Source of the DNA: Weissella coleopterorum
Lineage (GTDB): Bacteria; Bacillota; Bacilli; Lactobacillales; Lactobacillaceae
DNA: 64,000 nucleotides
Direction: 5' to 3'
Assembly (NCBI RefSeq): GCF_011304355.1
Contig: NZ_CP049888.1
Coordinates: forward strand, 930,001-994,000
Shown: one piece after another, positions 45,630 to 54,748 of the stretch
Layout: each line of letters begins with the position of its first letter
Numbering within the stretch: position 1 is the stretch's first letter
Notes under the pieces: generated by a model
Seen by the model: only the letters and a program-made list of their open reading frames with translations
Database searches by the model: none
What the model was told of the DNA's origin: nothing
Translations under genes and position numbers: made by a program

Positions 45630-47549
45630 ATGAATTTAAGTATTACTAAACGTTTTTTTATTTCCTTGTTTTTGACCTTTCCCTTATTAGTAGAAATGAT
45701 CTTAATGCCCTTGGGCTGGTCCTTACCTGGTCATAATTTAATTGCCTTTTTACTAACAACTCTAATCATGTTACTTTCTGCTCAACCATTCTGGCGTAGC
45801 GCATGGTCGGCTTCAAAAAAACACCACGCTAATATGGACACATTAGTCGCGGTTGGAACAGCGACGGCATATTTCTATAGTATCTATGCCATGCTTTTTC
45901 ATCAACCCGTTTATTTTGAAAGCGCCGCCGTAGTCACTACATTTGTTTTATTGGGACAAGTTTTTGAAGAACGAATGCGTAAACAAGCTGCCAATGCCAC
46001 CGAAAAGCTACTTAAGCTTCAAGCAAAATCAGCCCTTGTTTGGCGAGCTGGTCAATACATTACTTTACCGTTAGCCGAAATTCAAATTAATGATCAAGTT
46101 AAGGTATTGCCGGGAGAAAAAGTACCAATTGATGGAGTGGTTATTGACGGTCATTCTAGCATTGATGAATCATCGATCACAGGGGAAAGTCTGCCGATTG
46201 AAAAACAGGTTGATGATCCAGTCATTGGAGCAACCATTAATACCAACGGAACTCTTATCATTAAAGTTACTAAGACTCAAAATGAAACCATGCTTCAACA
46301 AATCGTAGATGTAGTCAAAAAGGCACAGGTTAGTCGGGCACCCATTCAAAAATTAACCGATAAAGTTTCGGACGTGTTTGTACCAATTGTGCTCATAATC
46401 GCAATCATAACTTTCTTAGCCTGGTACTTGGCTTTACATTTACCCGTTGGTCAATCCCTCAGTTATTCGGTTGCAGTAATTGTTATTGCTTGTCCCTGTG
46501 CATTAGGTTTAGCAACGCCCACTGCTTTAATGGTCGGAACTGGGCGAAGCGCCAAAATGGGAATCCTAATTAAAAATGGTGATGTTTTAGAAATTGCTGA
46601 AAACATCAAAACCGTTGTTTTTGATAAAACCGGAACTATTACACAGGGGCAACCATTAGTAACTGATGTATTCGGATCTAATAAAAATTCAATAATACAA
46701 TTAGCAGCTAGTTTAGAACAATTATCTGAACACCCCTTAGCAAAGGCCATTTTTAATGCTGGTCATGATGCCAAAATTACTACATTGCCGGTCAATAATT
46801 TTCAATCGTTAACTGGTATCGGCGCTCAAGGTATGATTCAAGATCATTCAATTGTCCTAGGTAATAATCAGATTTTATCATCTGATACTAAAATATCAAA
46901 TGATTTCATTCAAAAAACGGTGCAGTTAGAAGCTGAAGCCAAAACGATTGTTTACCTAAGCGTAGATGCTGTGGTCATCGGAATCATCGCGATTCAAGAT
47001 ATTCCTAAGACTAGTTCTAAAGCTGCAATCGCTATGCTAAAATCACGCGGAATTAAAACCGTTATGTTAACAGGTGATAATCAGGGTGTCGCGAAAAACA
47101 TTGGTCAAAGCGTTGGTATTGATCAAGTAATTGCAAATGTCTTACCAACTGAAAAGGCAGAAACAATTATTCAATTGCAAAAGAGCGGAACTGTAGCATT
47201 TGTGGGCGATGGAATTAATGATGCACCAGCTCTAACTACGGCCGATTTAGGGATCGCTATGGGCTCAGGTTCAGATATTGCCATCGATTCAGGAGATATT
47301 GTATTGGTCAAAAACGACCTTCAGGATGTCACAAGAGCGATTGAAATTAGTCAGAAAACATTTCATAAGATTAAAGCCAATCTTTTTTGGGCCTTTATCT
47401 ATAACATTATTGGTATTCCCATCGCCGCAGGTGTCTTCACAAACTCAGGACTCACACTTAGTCCTGAATTAGCTGGTTTAGCAATGGCATTCAGTTCAAT
47501 TTCAGTTGTATTTAATTCCTTACTTTTAAATGAAACTCGAATCCAGTAA
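45630..47549 (+). CDS. copB: Copper-exporting P1B-type ATPase
   Basis: A 639-residue heavy-metal P-type ATPase. It has the TM copper site CPCALGLATP, phosphorylation motif DKTGT, HP motif SEHPLAKAI, TGES and GDGINDAPAL. No N-terminal CxxC metal-binding domain or His-rich tail is present, so this is the compact CopB/CopA-like form common in lactobacilli. The site is CPC, typical of Cu(I) pumps. ATG 45630 has AAGGGAG upstream; an in-frame ATG 45603 overlapping the cupredoxin stop is an alternative. It is third in the CopY-controlled operon. Confidence 0.92.
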   Translation: MNLSITKRFFISLFLTFPLLVEMILMPLGWSLPGHNLIAFLLTTLIMLLSAQPFWRSAWSASKKHHANMDTLVAVGTATAYFYSIYAMLFHQPVYFESAAVVTTFVLLGQVFEERMRKQAANATEKLLKLQAKSALVWRAGQYITLPLAEIQINDQVKVLPGEKVPIDGVVIDGHSSIDESSITGESLPIEKQVDDPVIGATINTNGTLIIKVTKTQNETMLQQIVDVVKKAQVSRAPIQKLTDKVSDVFVPIVLIIAIITFLAWYLALHLPVGQSLSYSVAVIVIACPCALGLATPTALMVGTGRSAKMGILIKNGDVLEIAENIKTVVFDKTGTITQGQPLVTDVFGSNKNSIIQLAASLEQLSEHPLAKAIFNAGHDAKITTLPVNNFQSLTGIGAQGMIQDHSIVLGNNQILSSDTKISNDFIQKTVQLEAEAKTIVYLSVDAVVIGIIAIQDIPKTSSKAAIAMLKSRGIKTVMLTGDNQGVAKNIGQSVGIDQVIANVLPTEKAETIIQLQKSGTVAFVGDGINDAPALTTADLGIAMGSGSDIAIDSGDIVLVKNDLQDVTRAIEISQKTFHKIKANLFWAFIYNIIGIPIAAGVFTNSGLTLSPELAGLAMAFSSISVVFNSLLLNETRIQ

Positions 47550-47572
47550 AAAGGATCCGTTCATTTGAAGTG

Positions 47573-47619
47573 CCCCACAATTGTTAGACAGTTATTCTAA
47601 CGATTGTGGGGTATTTTTT
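47573..47619 (+). terminator. Hairpin at the start of the IS150-like remnant
   Basis: CCCCACAATTGTTAGA and TCTAACGATTGTGGGG form a 16-bp stem followed by six T, ending at the transposase ATG. It terminates copper-operon transcripts and shields the IS from readthrough. Confidence 0.85.
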
Positions 47620-48349
47620 ATGACTAAGTATAGCAGTATCTTAAAATTAAAAGTTGTAAGTGATTACTTGAATGGAGATTTAACTTTTGAACAACTCTCC
47701 CTAAAATATAACATTCCTTCTACAACTCCAATTAAACACTGGGTTAAGTTAGTGCAGTCATTGGGAATGACCGCGGTAACAACAAGCCATACTAAAGAGG
47801 TTTATACTCAAGATTTCAAAATTGCCGTGGTAAACCATGTTCAAACCCATCAAGTTAGTCAGTCTCAAGCGGCCGTTCATTTTAATATCTCTCCTAGCCA
47901 AGTTAAGAGCTGGGTGAGTATCGTTTCGACACAAGGTATTGTTGGGCTACGAACTAAAGTGAAAGGAAACCCCCGTACTATGGCAGAGCACGTAAAAATT
48001 AAACCGATGAAACAACTCTAACAAACACAAGAAGAGCGTAAATACTTAACCTTAAACACAAACTACATGATGCAGAATTGGATCGTGATATTTTAAAAGT
48101 GCTAGCGACTTTAACGAAAGAGACAAAAAATAATTAGGACAATACACAACTAAAGTAAAAGCCGACATCGTTACTAAATTAAGGTCGTAGTATTCATTGC
48201 CAGAACTGTTGAAACGAATTAAACTACCTCGAGCGACACATTATGATCGCTTAAAACGTAACCAGAAGCCTGATAAATATGCCAAAGTGAAAGAATTTAT
48301 TCAGCAAGAATCAATCAGATCTCGGGAAACCTACGGTTATCGCCGAATG
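47620..48349 (+). pseudogene. IS3-family (IS150-like) transposase remnant
   Basis: Codons from ATG 47620 encode an OrfA with two helix-turn-helix units (LKLKVVSDYLNGDLTFEQLSLKYNI and FKIAVVNHVQTHQVSQSQAAVHFNI) ending at 48021. A gap with stops follows, then an OrfB N-terminal piece from 48197 (LKRIKLPRATHYDRLK ... SRETYGYRRM). It is cut at 48349, where a copy of a different IS begins. The DDE catalytic domain is missing, so the element is dead. Confidence 0.8.
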
Positions 48350-48579
48350 CATAAAGGAGCTTTTTATTATGGTTATCAAATATTCAAATGACTTCAAAGA
48401 ATAGATCGTAAGCTTGCATAATGTTGGCCGTTCGGCCAACTCACTAGCTAAAGAATACAACGTTAGTGTTTCAACGGTTGCTAAATAGATTAATCAAGCC
48501 GATCCTAACAATACGAAAGTATTATCATCAAATGAATGTTCATTAATTAAAGAAAATAAACGGTTAAAAGAAGAACTTG
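48350..48579 (+). mobile_element. Left part of an old degenerate copy of the 1,321-bp IS
   Basis: From ATAAAGGAGCTTTTTATTAT onward the sequence follows the OrfA region of the intact copy at 52941, but with stop codons and base changes. It is interrupted at 48580 by the intact minus-strand copy; its 3' part resumes at 49901. Confidence 0.8.
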
Positions 48580-48766
48580 GGCTCCTATGTCAATAATTCG
48601 GACATAAAAATACGAATAAATTTTGAAAAACGTTTTAATTATTTAACGTACTGGTAAAGTATGTGATTTATCTAAAAAAGTGCATCCTTTAATGTTTCCA
48701 TGCCATTCTAAACAACCCGTCTATACTTATCGTTTTAAACGGGATATTAATATGATTTATTTGTAG

Positions 48767-49588
48767 CTACGCTACAAGGGAAATTCGATCACTGTTATAC
48801 CAGCGAATATAGCTATCAATGCCAGCTATTGCTTCATGAATTGTCTTAAATTCTTGAAAATTAATGTATTCACGCTTCAAAATTGAGTGAAAGCTCTCAA
48901 TTCTTGCGTTATCACCAGGTTGTCCTTTACGAGAATAAGAATGCTTAATCCCAAAACGAGTTAAAGTACTTTCAAATAAATCGCTTGTATACTGACTCCC
49001 CATATCGCTATGAATAATGCTTGGTTTAACAGACTTTACTGCGACTTGATTAATGACGTCGGTTGCTAATTCCTTAGTCATATGACTTCCAACTTTATAA
49101 GAAATAACCCGCCGGGTTACGGGATTGTACATACTAGCTAGATAAACCCAAGTATTTTTAACGGGAATATACGTAATATCTGTTAAAAGAATATTGGATT
49201 GATCAGGTAATCCTTTAATTAGATTTGGTCGTTGATCATATTCAGTATGTGTTTTAGGCTTATTAATTCGTTTAGTCATCCTAGACCTAATTTTTAAAGC
49301 GTACATCTGTTTATAAACCATACGCTGGCTAATTTTAATTTTTAACTGACGATTTAATAAAATTGTTAATCGCGGGTATCCATACATAGGATATTTTAAC
49401 CATGCATCTAATACCTTTTGCTTAATGAAATTGCGACGAAGAAGTGTTTTACCAGGCTTCCAATGTATATAGCCATAATAAGTCGATCGTGGAATTCTGA
49501 GGACGTTCAAAATTTTAGTAATGCGGTGCCCAACCTGTAGATTGTCATTAATAATTTTTAAGGTAGGAATACGTCCTTTGATGATCAA
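48767..49588 (-). CDS. IS3-family transposase OrfB (DDE integrase)
   Basis: A 273-residue rve-type integrase domain. The catalytic DDE residues are in LLTDITYIP, IIHSDMGSQYTS and ARIESFHSILKREY, with an N-terminal helix-turn-helix-like HTH_21 segment (YGYPRLTILLNRQLKI). It begins at TTG within the OrfA stop region, in the -1 frame, so it is normally made as an OrfAB fusion by frameshifting at the AAAAAT run. The protein is identical to that of copy 2. Confidence 0.92.
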   Translation of the reverse strand: MIIKGRIPTLKIINDNLQVGHRITKILNVLRIPRSTYYGYIHWKPGKTLLRRNFIKQKVLDAWLKYPMYGYPRLTILLNRQLKIKISQRMVYKQMYALKIRSRMTKRINKPKTHTEYDQRPNLIKGLPDQSNILLTDITYIPVKNTWVYLASMYNPVTRRVISYKVGSHMTKELATDVINQVAVKSVKPSIIHSDMGSQYTSDLFESTLTRFGIKHSYSRKGQPGDNARIESFHSILKREYINFQEFKTIHEAIAGIDSYIRWYNSDRISLVA

Positions 49589-49836
49589 TTTTTCGCCATA
49601 AGCACCGCTGCTCGTTTTAAAATATCAAGTTCTTCTTTTAGTTGTTTATTTTCTTTAATCAATGCCCTTTCATTTGCTGACAATACTTTCGTATTGTTAG
49701 GATCGGCTTGATTAACCCATTTAGAAACCGTTGAAACACTAACGTTGTATTCTTTTGCTAATGAATTAGCCGAACGGCCAACCTTATGCAAGCTTACGAC
49801 AGATTCTTTGAAGTCATTTGAATATTTGATAACCAT
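49585..49836 (-). CDS. IS3-family transposase OrfA
   Basis: An 83-residue helix-turn-helix protein (SANSLAKEYNVSVSTVSKWVNQ) with a C-terminal leucine-zipper-like helix (LIKENKQLKEELDILKRA). It differs from copy 2 at one residue (Val instead of Ile in the KES-VS segment). It ends four bases into OrfB. Confidence 0.92.
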   Translation of the reverse strand: MVIKYSNDFKESVVSLHKVGRSANSLAKEYNVSVSTVSKWVNQADPNNTKVLSANERALIKENKQLKEELDILKRAAVLMAKN

Positions 49837-49900
49837 AATAAAAAGTTCCTTTATGATGTATTATATCGAACAATTTGTCCGCATTTCCATCATAGGAGCC

Positions 49901-50203
49901 AAACGTGAATACACCAATTTACAGACATTTAAAACCATTCATGAAGAAATTGCTGGAATTAATAGCTATATTCATTAGTATAACAGTGACATAATTTTCC
50001 TTATAGCGTAGTTACAACTAAGTTAATTATATTAATAGATCACTTAAAAATGATAAATATAAGTGGGTTATTTAGAATATCCTTGAAATAATAAACAAGT
50101 AATTTATTTTAGATAAATTACATATTTCACTACTAAGTTAAATAATTAACCCGTTTTTCAAAATTCATTCGTATTTTTATGTCCTAATTCTTGACACAAG
50201 AGA
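49901..50203 (+). mobile_element. Right part of the old degenerate IS copy
   Basis: It resumes in the OrfB 3' region (CGTGAATACACCAATTTACA...) and follows the intact copy to a decayed right end (...GTCCTAATTCTTGACACAAGAGAC). About 740 bp of the internal sequence is missing relative to the intact copy. Confidence 0.78.
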
Positions 50204-50391
50204 CAATTAATATAACCCTATTTAAATGAATCGAATGTTAATAAAAAGATTAAAATTATGAAACATATATTGTCGATAATGGGTAAAAATTAGTTTAAAA
50301 TATAAATCATGATATGTAATTCTATTTGAATGTTAATATTTAAAATTAAAAAAGAATGTACTTGACAGTATAATCAGAAAGGATTTACATA

Positions 50392-50457
50392 ATGACAAAA
50401 CAAAATGTTTATTTTACATGTGTATCAAAATATAGAAGAACTATTAATTTGGAATAA
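50392..50457 (+). CDS. Short leader ORF (21 codons) before the surface protein
   Basis: ATG 50392 follows AGAAAGGA, an excellent ribosome site, and encodes MTKQNVYFTCVSKYRRTINLE ending at TAA 50455. A TTGACA lies at about 50362-50367. Its last codons overlap the 5' arm of a terminator hairpin, the layout of a leader-peptide attenuator. Alternatively it is the fossil start of an IS200-type transposase (VYFTCVSKYRR recalls the conserved KYRR of TnpA). I cannot decide. Confidence 0.4.
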   Translation: MTKQNVYFTCVSKYRRTINLE

Positions 50458-50477
50458 CCACATTAATAGTTCTTTTT
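50437..50477 (+). terminator. Terminator or attenuator upstream of the LRR/MucBP gene
   Basis: AGAACTATTAAT (50437-50448) and ATTAATAGTTCT (50462-50473) are perfect 12-bp arms followed by five T, 35 bases before the next ATG. Confidence 0.75.
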
Positions 50478-50511
50478 GTGCTTTTAATAATATATTTTTA
50501 GGAGATAAGAT

Positions 50512-52710
50512 ATGAAGATAGGTAAATATTTATTATTAAGTTCCACAGTCCTCGGGTTAGTTAAACCAATGATTGCATTAGCCGATCATAATGACAATGC
50601 AAAGGGTATTTCAAATAGTATGAGTAAAACAGATAGTGATACATATACTGAAAGTAAAACTATCACTTCAAAAAATGCTAAGTCTGTTGTATTAGAAGAT
50701 GTACCAGAAATGACGGCAAAAGAGTGGGAGTCTGATGCATATGGTGAACAAAAGTATATTTCAAAAGGTGTATGGGATGCATTAAGTCCTGATTTAAATC
50801 CATTAAAATATTTAGATAAGCCTATTCCACAATCGGAATTCAATAACTCTAATAGTCTAAACCCAAATCTTTATAACGTGAAACTAACTTCATTAAAAGG
50901 TATTCAATATTTTCATAATATTAAAAACGTAGAGTTACAAAATCAAAGAAGTATATCACAAGATGAGCTAAATAAACTTGGAATTTTTGATATTACACAT
51001 TTTAATGCTCCAGGATTATCAAATATGACAGACTTATCTTTCTTAAGTAACTCAAAGACAGATTTATCAATTGTTATAATTGATGGAGCTAATGTTTCTG
51101 ATTTAAGCCCGTTGTCAATAATGAAATCGAATAATGAGAATGCAATTGTATTACAGGCCAACCATTTAAACGAGGGACGTGGAGGGATTAATAGTGACTC
51201 ACTAAAGGCACTTGAGAATACGCCATTATCATATTTATCATTGGATTATGACAATATTAATGATCAGGGTTTAGAAAATATTAGTAAAATTAAATTTAGT
51301 AGTAATTGGCATAATTTACAAAATCCTACTCAAAAAAGAGGCGATTATTATCTTAGTTTAACAGGTAATAATATTTATGACCTTACTCCATTAAATAATA
51401 CTAAAGTAGTTCCAGGAGATGGTTCCAGCAAAGTCAGTAATATGATTATAAATATGGAACGTAATCATATTATGGATGTGTCTCCTATCTATACATTGGC
51501 TGAGAATTCCGAATTAAAGGGAGATGTTAATTATGAACTAGACTTACTGGCCACAGGACAAGACATTGATCTAAATAATGAGTATTTCCGTGGACGGTAT
51601 GATAATTATGTAGAACAAACATTTGATATTCCTATGGTTATTCATTTATATGGAGATAAAGAAGTACCACAAGTTAATGAAGCACAAGATACATATACAA
51701 AGGATTACAAAAACGGAAAATATACTATAGTTTGGCATTCTAATGGTGAAAAAGAATATGAATTTACGGGATTAGCACATGGGAGTGCTGGAGCCGCGCA
51801 TGATTATACTAATTTCAAGGGAATAATTCATCAAAAAATTGGGGAAAACCCTACTACAAAATCATTGGTAACTGTAAAGTATGTTGATGTTAACGGGAAA
51901 GAAATTTCAAAATCAGTAATAAAGAGTGGAAATGTCGGTGATAAATACACAACTGAAAAGAAGCATATTGAAGGATACACTTTCAAAGAAATCAAAGGTA
52001 GTGAGTCAGGTGAATTTACGGATAAGAGCCAGACCGTCACGTATATTTACACCAAAAATCCAGTTAAAGCAGCTGATGTAACGGCCAAGTATGTTGATGA
52101 ATCAGGTAAAGAAATAACCGATTCAGAAATCAAGAGTGGAAACATTGGTGATAATTATACAACTAAAAAGAAAGACATCGAAGGATACACTTTCAAAGAA
52201 GTCAAAGGTAGTGAGTCTGGTGAATTCACAGATAAGAGCCAGACCGTCACGTATATTTACACCAAAAATCCAGTTAAAGCAGCTGATGTAACGGCCAAGT
52301 ATGTTGATGAATCAGGTAAAGAAATAACCAATTCAGAAATCAACAGCGGGAACATTGGTGATAAATACACAACTAAAAAGAAAGACATCGAAGGATATAC
52401 TTTCAAAGAAGTTAAGGGAAGTGTCGCGGGAACGTTGAGTGATAAAGTTCAAACTGTGACCTATATCTATGCTAAGAATGATGATTCAGAAAACCCAACT
52501 GATTCTAGTGAGCCAGATACACCAGATAATTCTGGAGACACTGATAAGAATATAGATAGTAATTCAACGATTAAAAACGTTGTAAATAACGTAGTTGAAG
52601 GAGTGCAAACATTATTGCCTAAGACGGCAGCTGAGAAATTAACGTTAGCTGGAGTTATTAGCTTTGTAGTTGCGATGGCCGGATTAGTAATTTGGAAGAA
52701 GCGTAAGTAA
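50512..52710 (+). CDS. LPXTG-anchored LRR and MucBP surface protein
   Basis: A 732-residue cell-wall adhesin. It has a signal peptide (about 1-24, ending MIALAD). Degenerate leucine-rich repeats (about 110-330, e.g. NVSDLSPLSIM, NNIYDLTPLNNT) resemble internalin or the lactobacillar LRR surface proteins. Three MucBP repeats of 70 residues (about 452-657) follow, then a Ser/Asp/Pro-rich spacer, sortase motif LPKTA (702-706), a hydrophobic segment and KKRK tail. MucBP domains bind mucin-type glycans, so host or plant-surface adhesion is likely. It is flanked by two inverted copies of the same IS and preceded by a short ORF and hairpin. The ribosome site is AGGAGAT. Confidence 0.88.
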   Translation: MKIGKYLLLSSTVLGLVKPMIALADHNDNAKGISNSMSKTDSDTYTESKTITSKNAKSVVLEDVPEMTAKEWESDAYGEQKYISKGVWDALSPDLNPLKYLDKPIPQSEFNNSNSLNPNLYNVKLTSLKGIQYFHNIKNVELQNQRSISQDELNKLGIFDITHFNAPGLSNMTDLSFLSNSKTDLSIVIIDGANVSDLSPLSIMKSNNENAIVLQANHLNEGRGGINSDSLKALENTPLSYLSLDYDNINDQGLENISKIKFSSNWHNLQNPTQKRGDYYLSLTGNNIYDLTPLNNTKVVPGDGSSKVSNMIINMERNHIMDVSPIYTLAENSELKGDVNYELDLLATGQDIDLNNEYFRGRYDNYVEQTFDIPMVIHLYGDKEVPQVNEAQDTYTKDYKNGKYTIVWHSNGEKEYEFTGLAHGSAGAAHDYTNFKGIIHQKIGENPTTKSLVTVKYVDVNGKEISKSVIKSGNVGDKYTTEKKHIEGYTFKEIKGSESGEFTDKSQTVTYIYTKNPVKAADVTAKYVDESGKEITDSEIKSGNIGDNYTTKKKDIEGYTFKEVKGSESGEFTDKSQTVTYIYTKNPVKAADVTAKYVDESGKEITNSEINSGNIGDKYTTKKKDIEGYTFKEVKGSVAGTLSDKVQTVTYIYAKNDDSENPTDSSEPDTPDNSGDTDKNIDSNSTIKNVVNNVVEGVQTLLPKTAAEKLTLAGVISFVVAMAGLVIWKKRK
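51865..52482 (+). repeat. Three tandem 210-bp MucBP-coding repeats
   Basis: Units are about 51865-52074, 52075-52284 and 52285-52482. Long stretches between units 1/2 and 2/3 are identical at DNA level, for example around the GATAAGAGCCAGACCGTCAC block at 52021 and 52231. This marks recent duplication or gene conversion and makes copy number change likely. Confidence 0.9.
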
Positions 52711-52940
52711 TTGAATATCGTATAAAATTAAAAGCAAAAACGGTATAAAAGAAACTCGAAACTAAAATTTTGCGCGGGTTCCTAAGCTTTAGTTAATTTG
52801 AATTTAGGGGCTAACAATCTTATTGAACTAGGAAAAGACGCAGTTATTTATGGTAAGGGGTTCCTAACTAAAATAGTGGTGTATTTTGAACTATATTTGA
52901 ATTGATGGAACAGTGCAGTTTTTGATAAATTTCAACATAA
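52711..52940. other. Gene-free stretch between the surface protein and IS copy 2
   Basis: About 230 AT-rich bases with no supportable ORF and no clear terminator after the adhesin gene. Confidence 0.6.
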
Positions 52941-53004
52941 GGCTCCTATGATGGAATTACGGACAAATTGTTCGATATAATACATCATAAAGGAGCTTTT
53001 TATT

Positions 53005-53256
53005 ATGGTTATCAAATATTCAAATGACTTTAAAGAATCGATCGTAAGCTTGCATAAAGTTGGTCGTTCAGCTAATTCATTAGCAAAAGAATACAACGTT
53101 AGTGTTTCAACGGTTTCTAAATGGGTTAATCAAGCCGATCCTAACAATACGAAAGTATTGTCAGCAAATGAAAGGGCATTGATTAAAGAAAATAAACAAC
53201 TAAAAGAAGAACTTGATATTTTAAAACGAGCAGCGGTGCTTATGGCGAAAAATTGA
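53005..53256 (+). CDS. IS3-family transposase OrfA
   Basis: An 83-residue helix-turn-helix subunit, almost identical to that of copy 1. It starts at ATG 53005 after AAAGGAG and ends at TGA 53254-53256, inside the frameshift window GCGAAAAATTGATC. Confidence 0.92.
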   Translation: MVIKYSNDFKESIVSLHKVGRSANSLAKEYNVSVSTVSKWVNQADPNNTKVLSANERALIKENKQLKEELDILKRAAVLMAKN

Positions 53257-54074
53257 TCATCAAAGGACGTATTCCTACCTTAAAAATTATTAATGACAAT
53301 CTACAGGTTGGGCACCGCATTACTAAAATTTTGAACGTCCTCAGAATTCCACGATCGACTTATTATGGCTATATACATTGGAAGCCTGGTAAAACACTTC
53401 TTCGTCGCAATTTCATTAAGCAAAAGGTATTAGATGCATGGTTAAAATATCCTATGTATGGATACCCGCGATTAACAATTTTATTAAATCGTCAGTTAAA
53501 AATTAAAATTAGCCAGCGTATGGTTTATAAACAGATGTACGCTTTAAAAATTAGGTCTAGGATGACTAAACGAATTAATAAGCCTAAAACACATACTGAA
53601 TATGATCAACGACCAAATCTAATTAAAGGATTACCTGATCAATCCAATATTCTTTTAACAGATATTACGTATATTCCCGTTAAAAATACTTGGGTTTATC
53701 TAGCTAGTATGTACAATCCCGTAACCCGGCGGGTTATTTCTTATAAAGTTGGAAGTCATATGACTAAGGAATTAGCAACCGACGTCATTAATCAAGTCGC
53801 AGTAAAGTCTGTTAAACCAAGCATTATTCATAGCGATATGGGGAGTCAGTATACAAGCGATTTATTTGAAAGTACTTTAACTCGTTTTGGGATTAAGCAT
53901 TCTTATTCTCGTAAAGGACAACCTGGTGATAACGCAAGAATTGAGAGCTTTCACTCAATTTTGAAGCGTGAATACATTAATTTTCAAGAATTTAAGACAA
54001 TTCATGAAGCAATAGCTGGCATTGATAGCTATATTCGCTGGTATAACAGTGATCGAATTTCCCTTGTAGCGTAG
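53253..54074 (+). CDS. IS3-family transposase OrfB (DDE integrase)
   Basis: A 273-residue integrase-type transposase, identical in protein sequence to copy 1 and with all three catalytic acids (TDITY, HSDMGS, ARIESFH). It is in the -1 frame relative to OrfA and starts at a TTG, so an OrfAB fusion by -1 frameshift is expected. Confidence 0.93.
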   Translation: MIIKGRIPTLKIINDNLQVGHRITKILNVLRIPRSTYYGYIHWKPGKTLLRRNFIKQKVLDAWLKYPMYGYPRLTILLNRQLKIKISQRMVYKQMYALKIRSRMTKRINKPKTHTEYDQRPNLIKGLPDQSNILLTDITYIPVKNTWVYLASMYNPVTRRVISYKVGSHMTKELATDVINQVAVKSVKPSIIHSDMGSQYTSDLFESTLTRFGIKHSYSRKGQPGDNARIESFHSILKREYINFQEFKTIHEAIAGIDSYIRWYNSDRISLVA

Positions 54075-54261
54075 CTACAAATAAATCATATTAATATCCC
54101 GTTTAAAACGATAAGTATAGACGGGTTGTTTAGAATGGCATGGAAACATTAAAGGATGCACTTTTTTAGATAAATCACATACTTTACCAGTACGTTAAAT
54201 AATTAAAACGTTTTTCAAAATTTATTCGTATTTTTATGTCCGAATTATTGACATAGGAGCC

Positions 54262-54748
54262 TAATATGAAACTGTATGAATTGAATATTAGTTTTGATGA
54301 AGCTATTTTGATTTTTCTGGGTTCCGGAAATTGAAGTTGAGGAAATTCTATCAAATTCATAAGTAAGAACTAAAAATAACCAAGTGAAAATATATCTACA
54401 TATTCTAATAAGGTTGAAGTACGAGCTAAGTGTAATTCACATAGCTCTTTTTTTGTGCCTAAAAGGGGGACAGATCGATGGAAGAAGTAAAACTAAAACA
54501 TATTTTTGACGGAACACATTAATACGGTTTGTGATGCTAAAGATATTATATCAAGGCTGAATTTATCTAATGTCATTAGTAGTAATGTTTGCGGATGAAC
54601 TAGGGTACTAAGAACTACCATTTTTTATCAGAAGCGACAGTGAATACATCATAGACATGGAGTATGTGGTTTCAGACCTTATATTAAATAACGATACAGG
54701 GCTAGAAATCAGTATAGTTAATTTTTTAGATATGGCAGATTTTAAAAT
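54262..54748 (+). pseudogene. Unidentified gene fragments between two insertion sequences
   Basis: No intact gene. A terminator hairpin GAGCTA/TAGCTC plus T run sits at 54423-54454. After it, ATG 54478 opens MEEVKLKHIFDGTH and stops. A second reading from about 54585 encodes MFADELGY, a stop, then ELPFFIRSDSEYIIDMEYVV and more, into the IS30 left end. It looks like a small acidic protein gene broken by stops. I do not recognise it. Confidence 0.4.

Larger units (their letters stand above)
48580..49900 (-). mobile_element. IS3-family insertion sequence, intact copy 1 (1,321 bp)
   Basis: The ends are GGCTCCTATG... (48580) and ...CATAGGAGCC (49900), imperfect inverted repeats of about 25 bp. 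It is the same length as copy 2 and almost identical. It carries OrfA and OrfB on the minus strand. The flanking triplets are TTG and AAA, so no target duplication is visible. It sits inside the older degenerate copy of the same IS. Confidence 0.9.
52941..54261 (+). mobile_element. IS3-family insertion sequence, intact copy 2 (1,321 bp)
   Basis: Left end GGCTCCTATGATGGAATTAC, right end RC GGCTCCTATGTCAATAATTC, giving imperfect terminal repeats of about 25 bp. The direct target repeat TAA is on both sides (52938-52940 and 54262-54264). It carries OrfA and OrfB with a 4-base overlap. It lies in inverted orientation to copy 1. Confidence 0.93.

Noticed and set aside
50362..50380. TTGACAGTATAAT read as a -35/-10 promoter pair
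   Set aside because: The two hexamers are only one base apart, so they cannot belong to the same promoter.
51865..52482. Tandem repeat considered as a CRISPR-like array
   Set aside because: The units are 210 bp, entirely coding and in frame with a MucBP protein; there are no spacers.
48580..54261. Composite transposon carrying the adhesin
   Set aside because: No target duplication joins the outer ends, and copy 2 has its own TAA duplication, so the two copies appear to have inserted separately.
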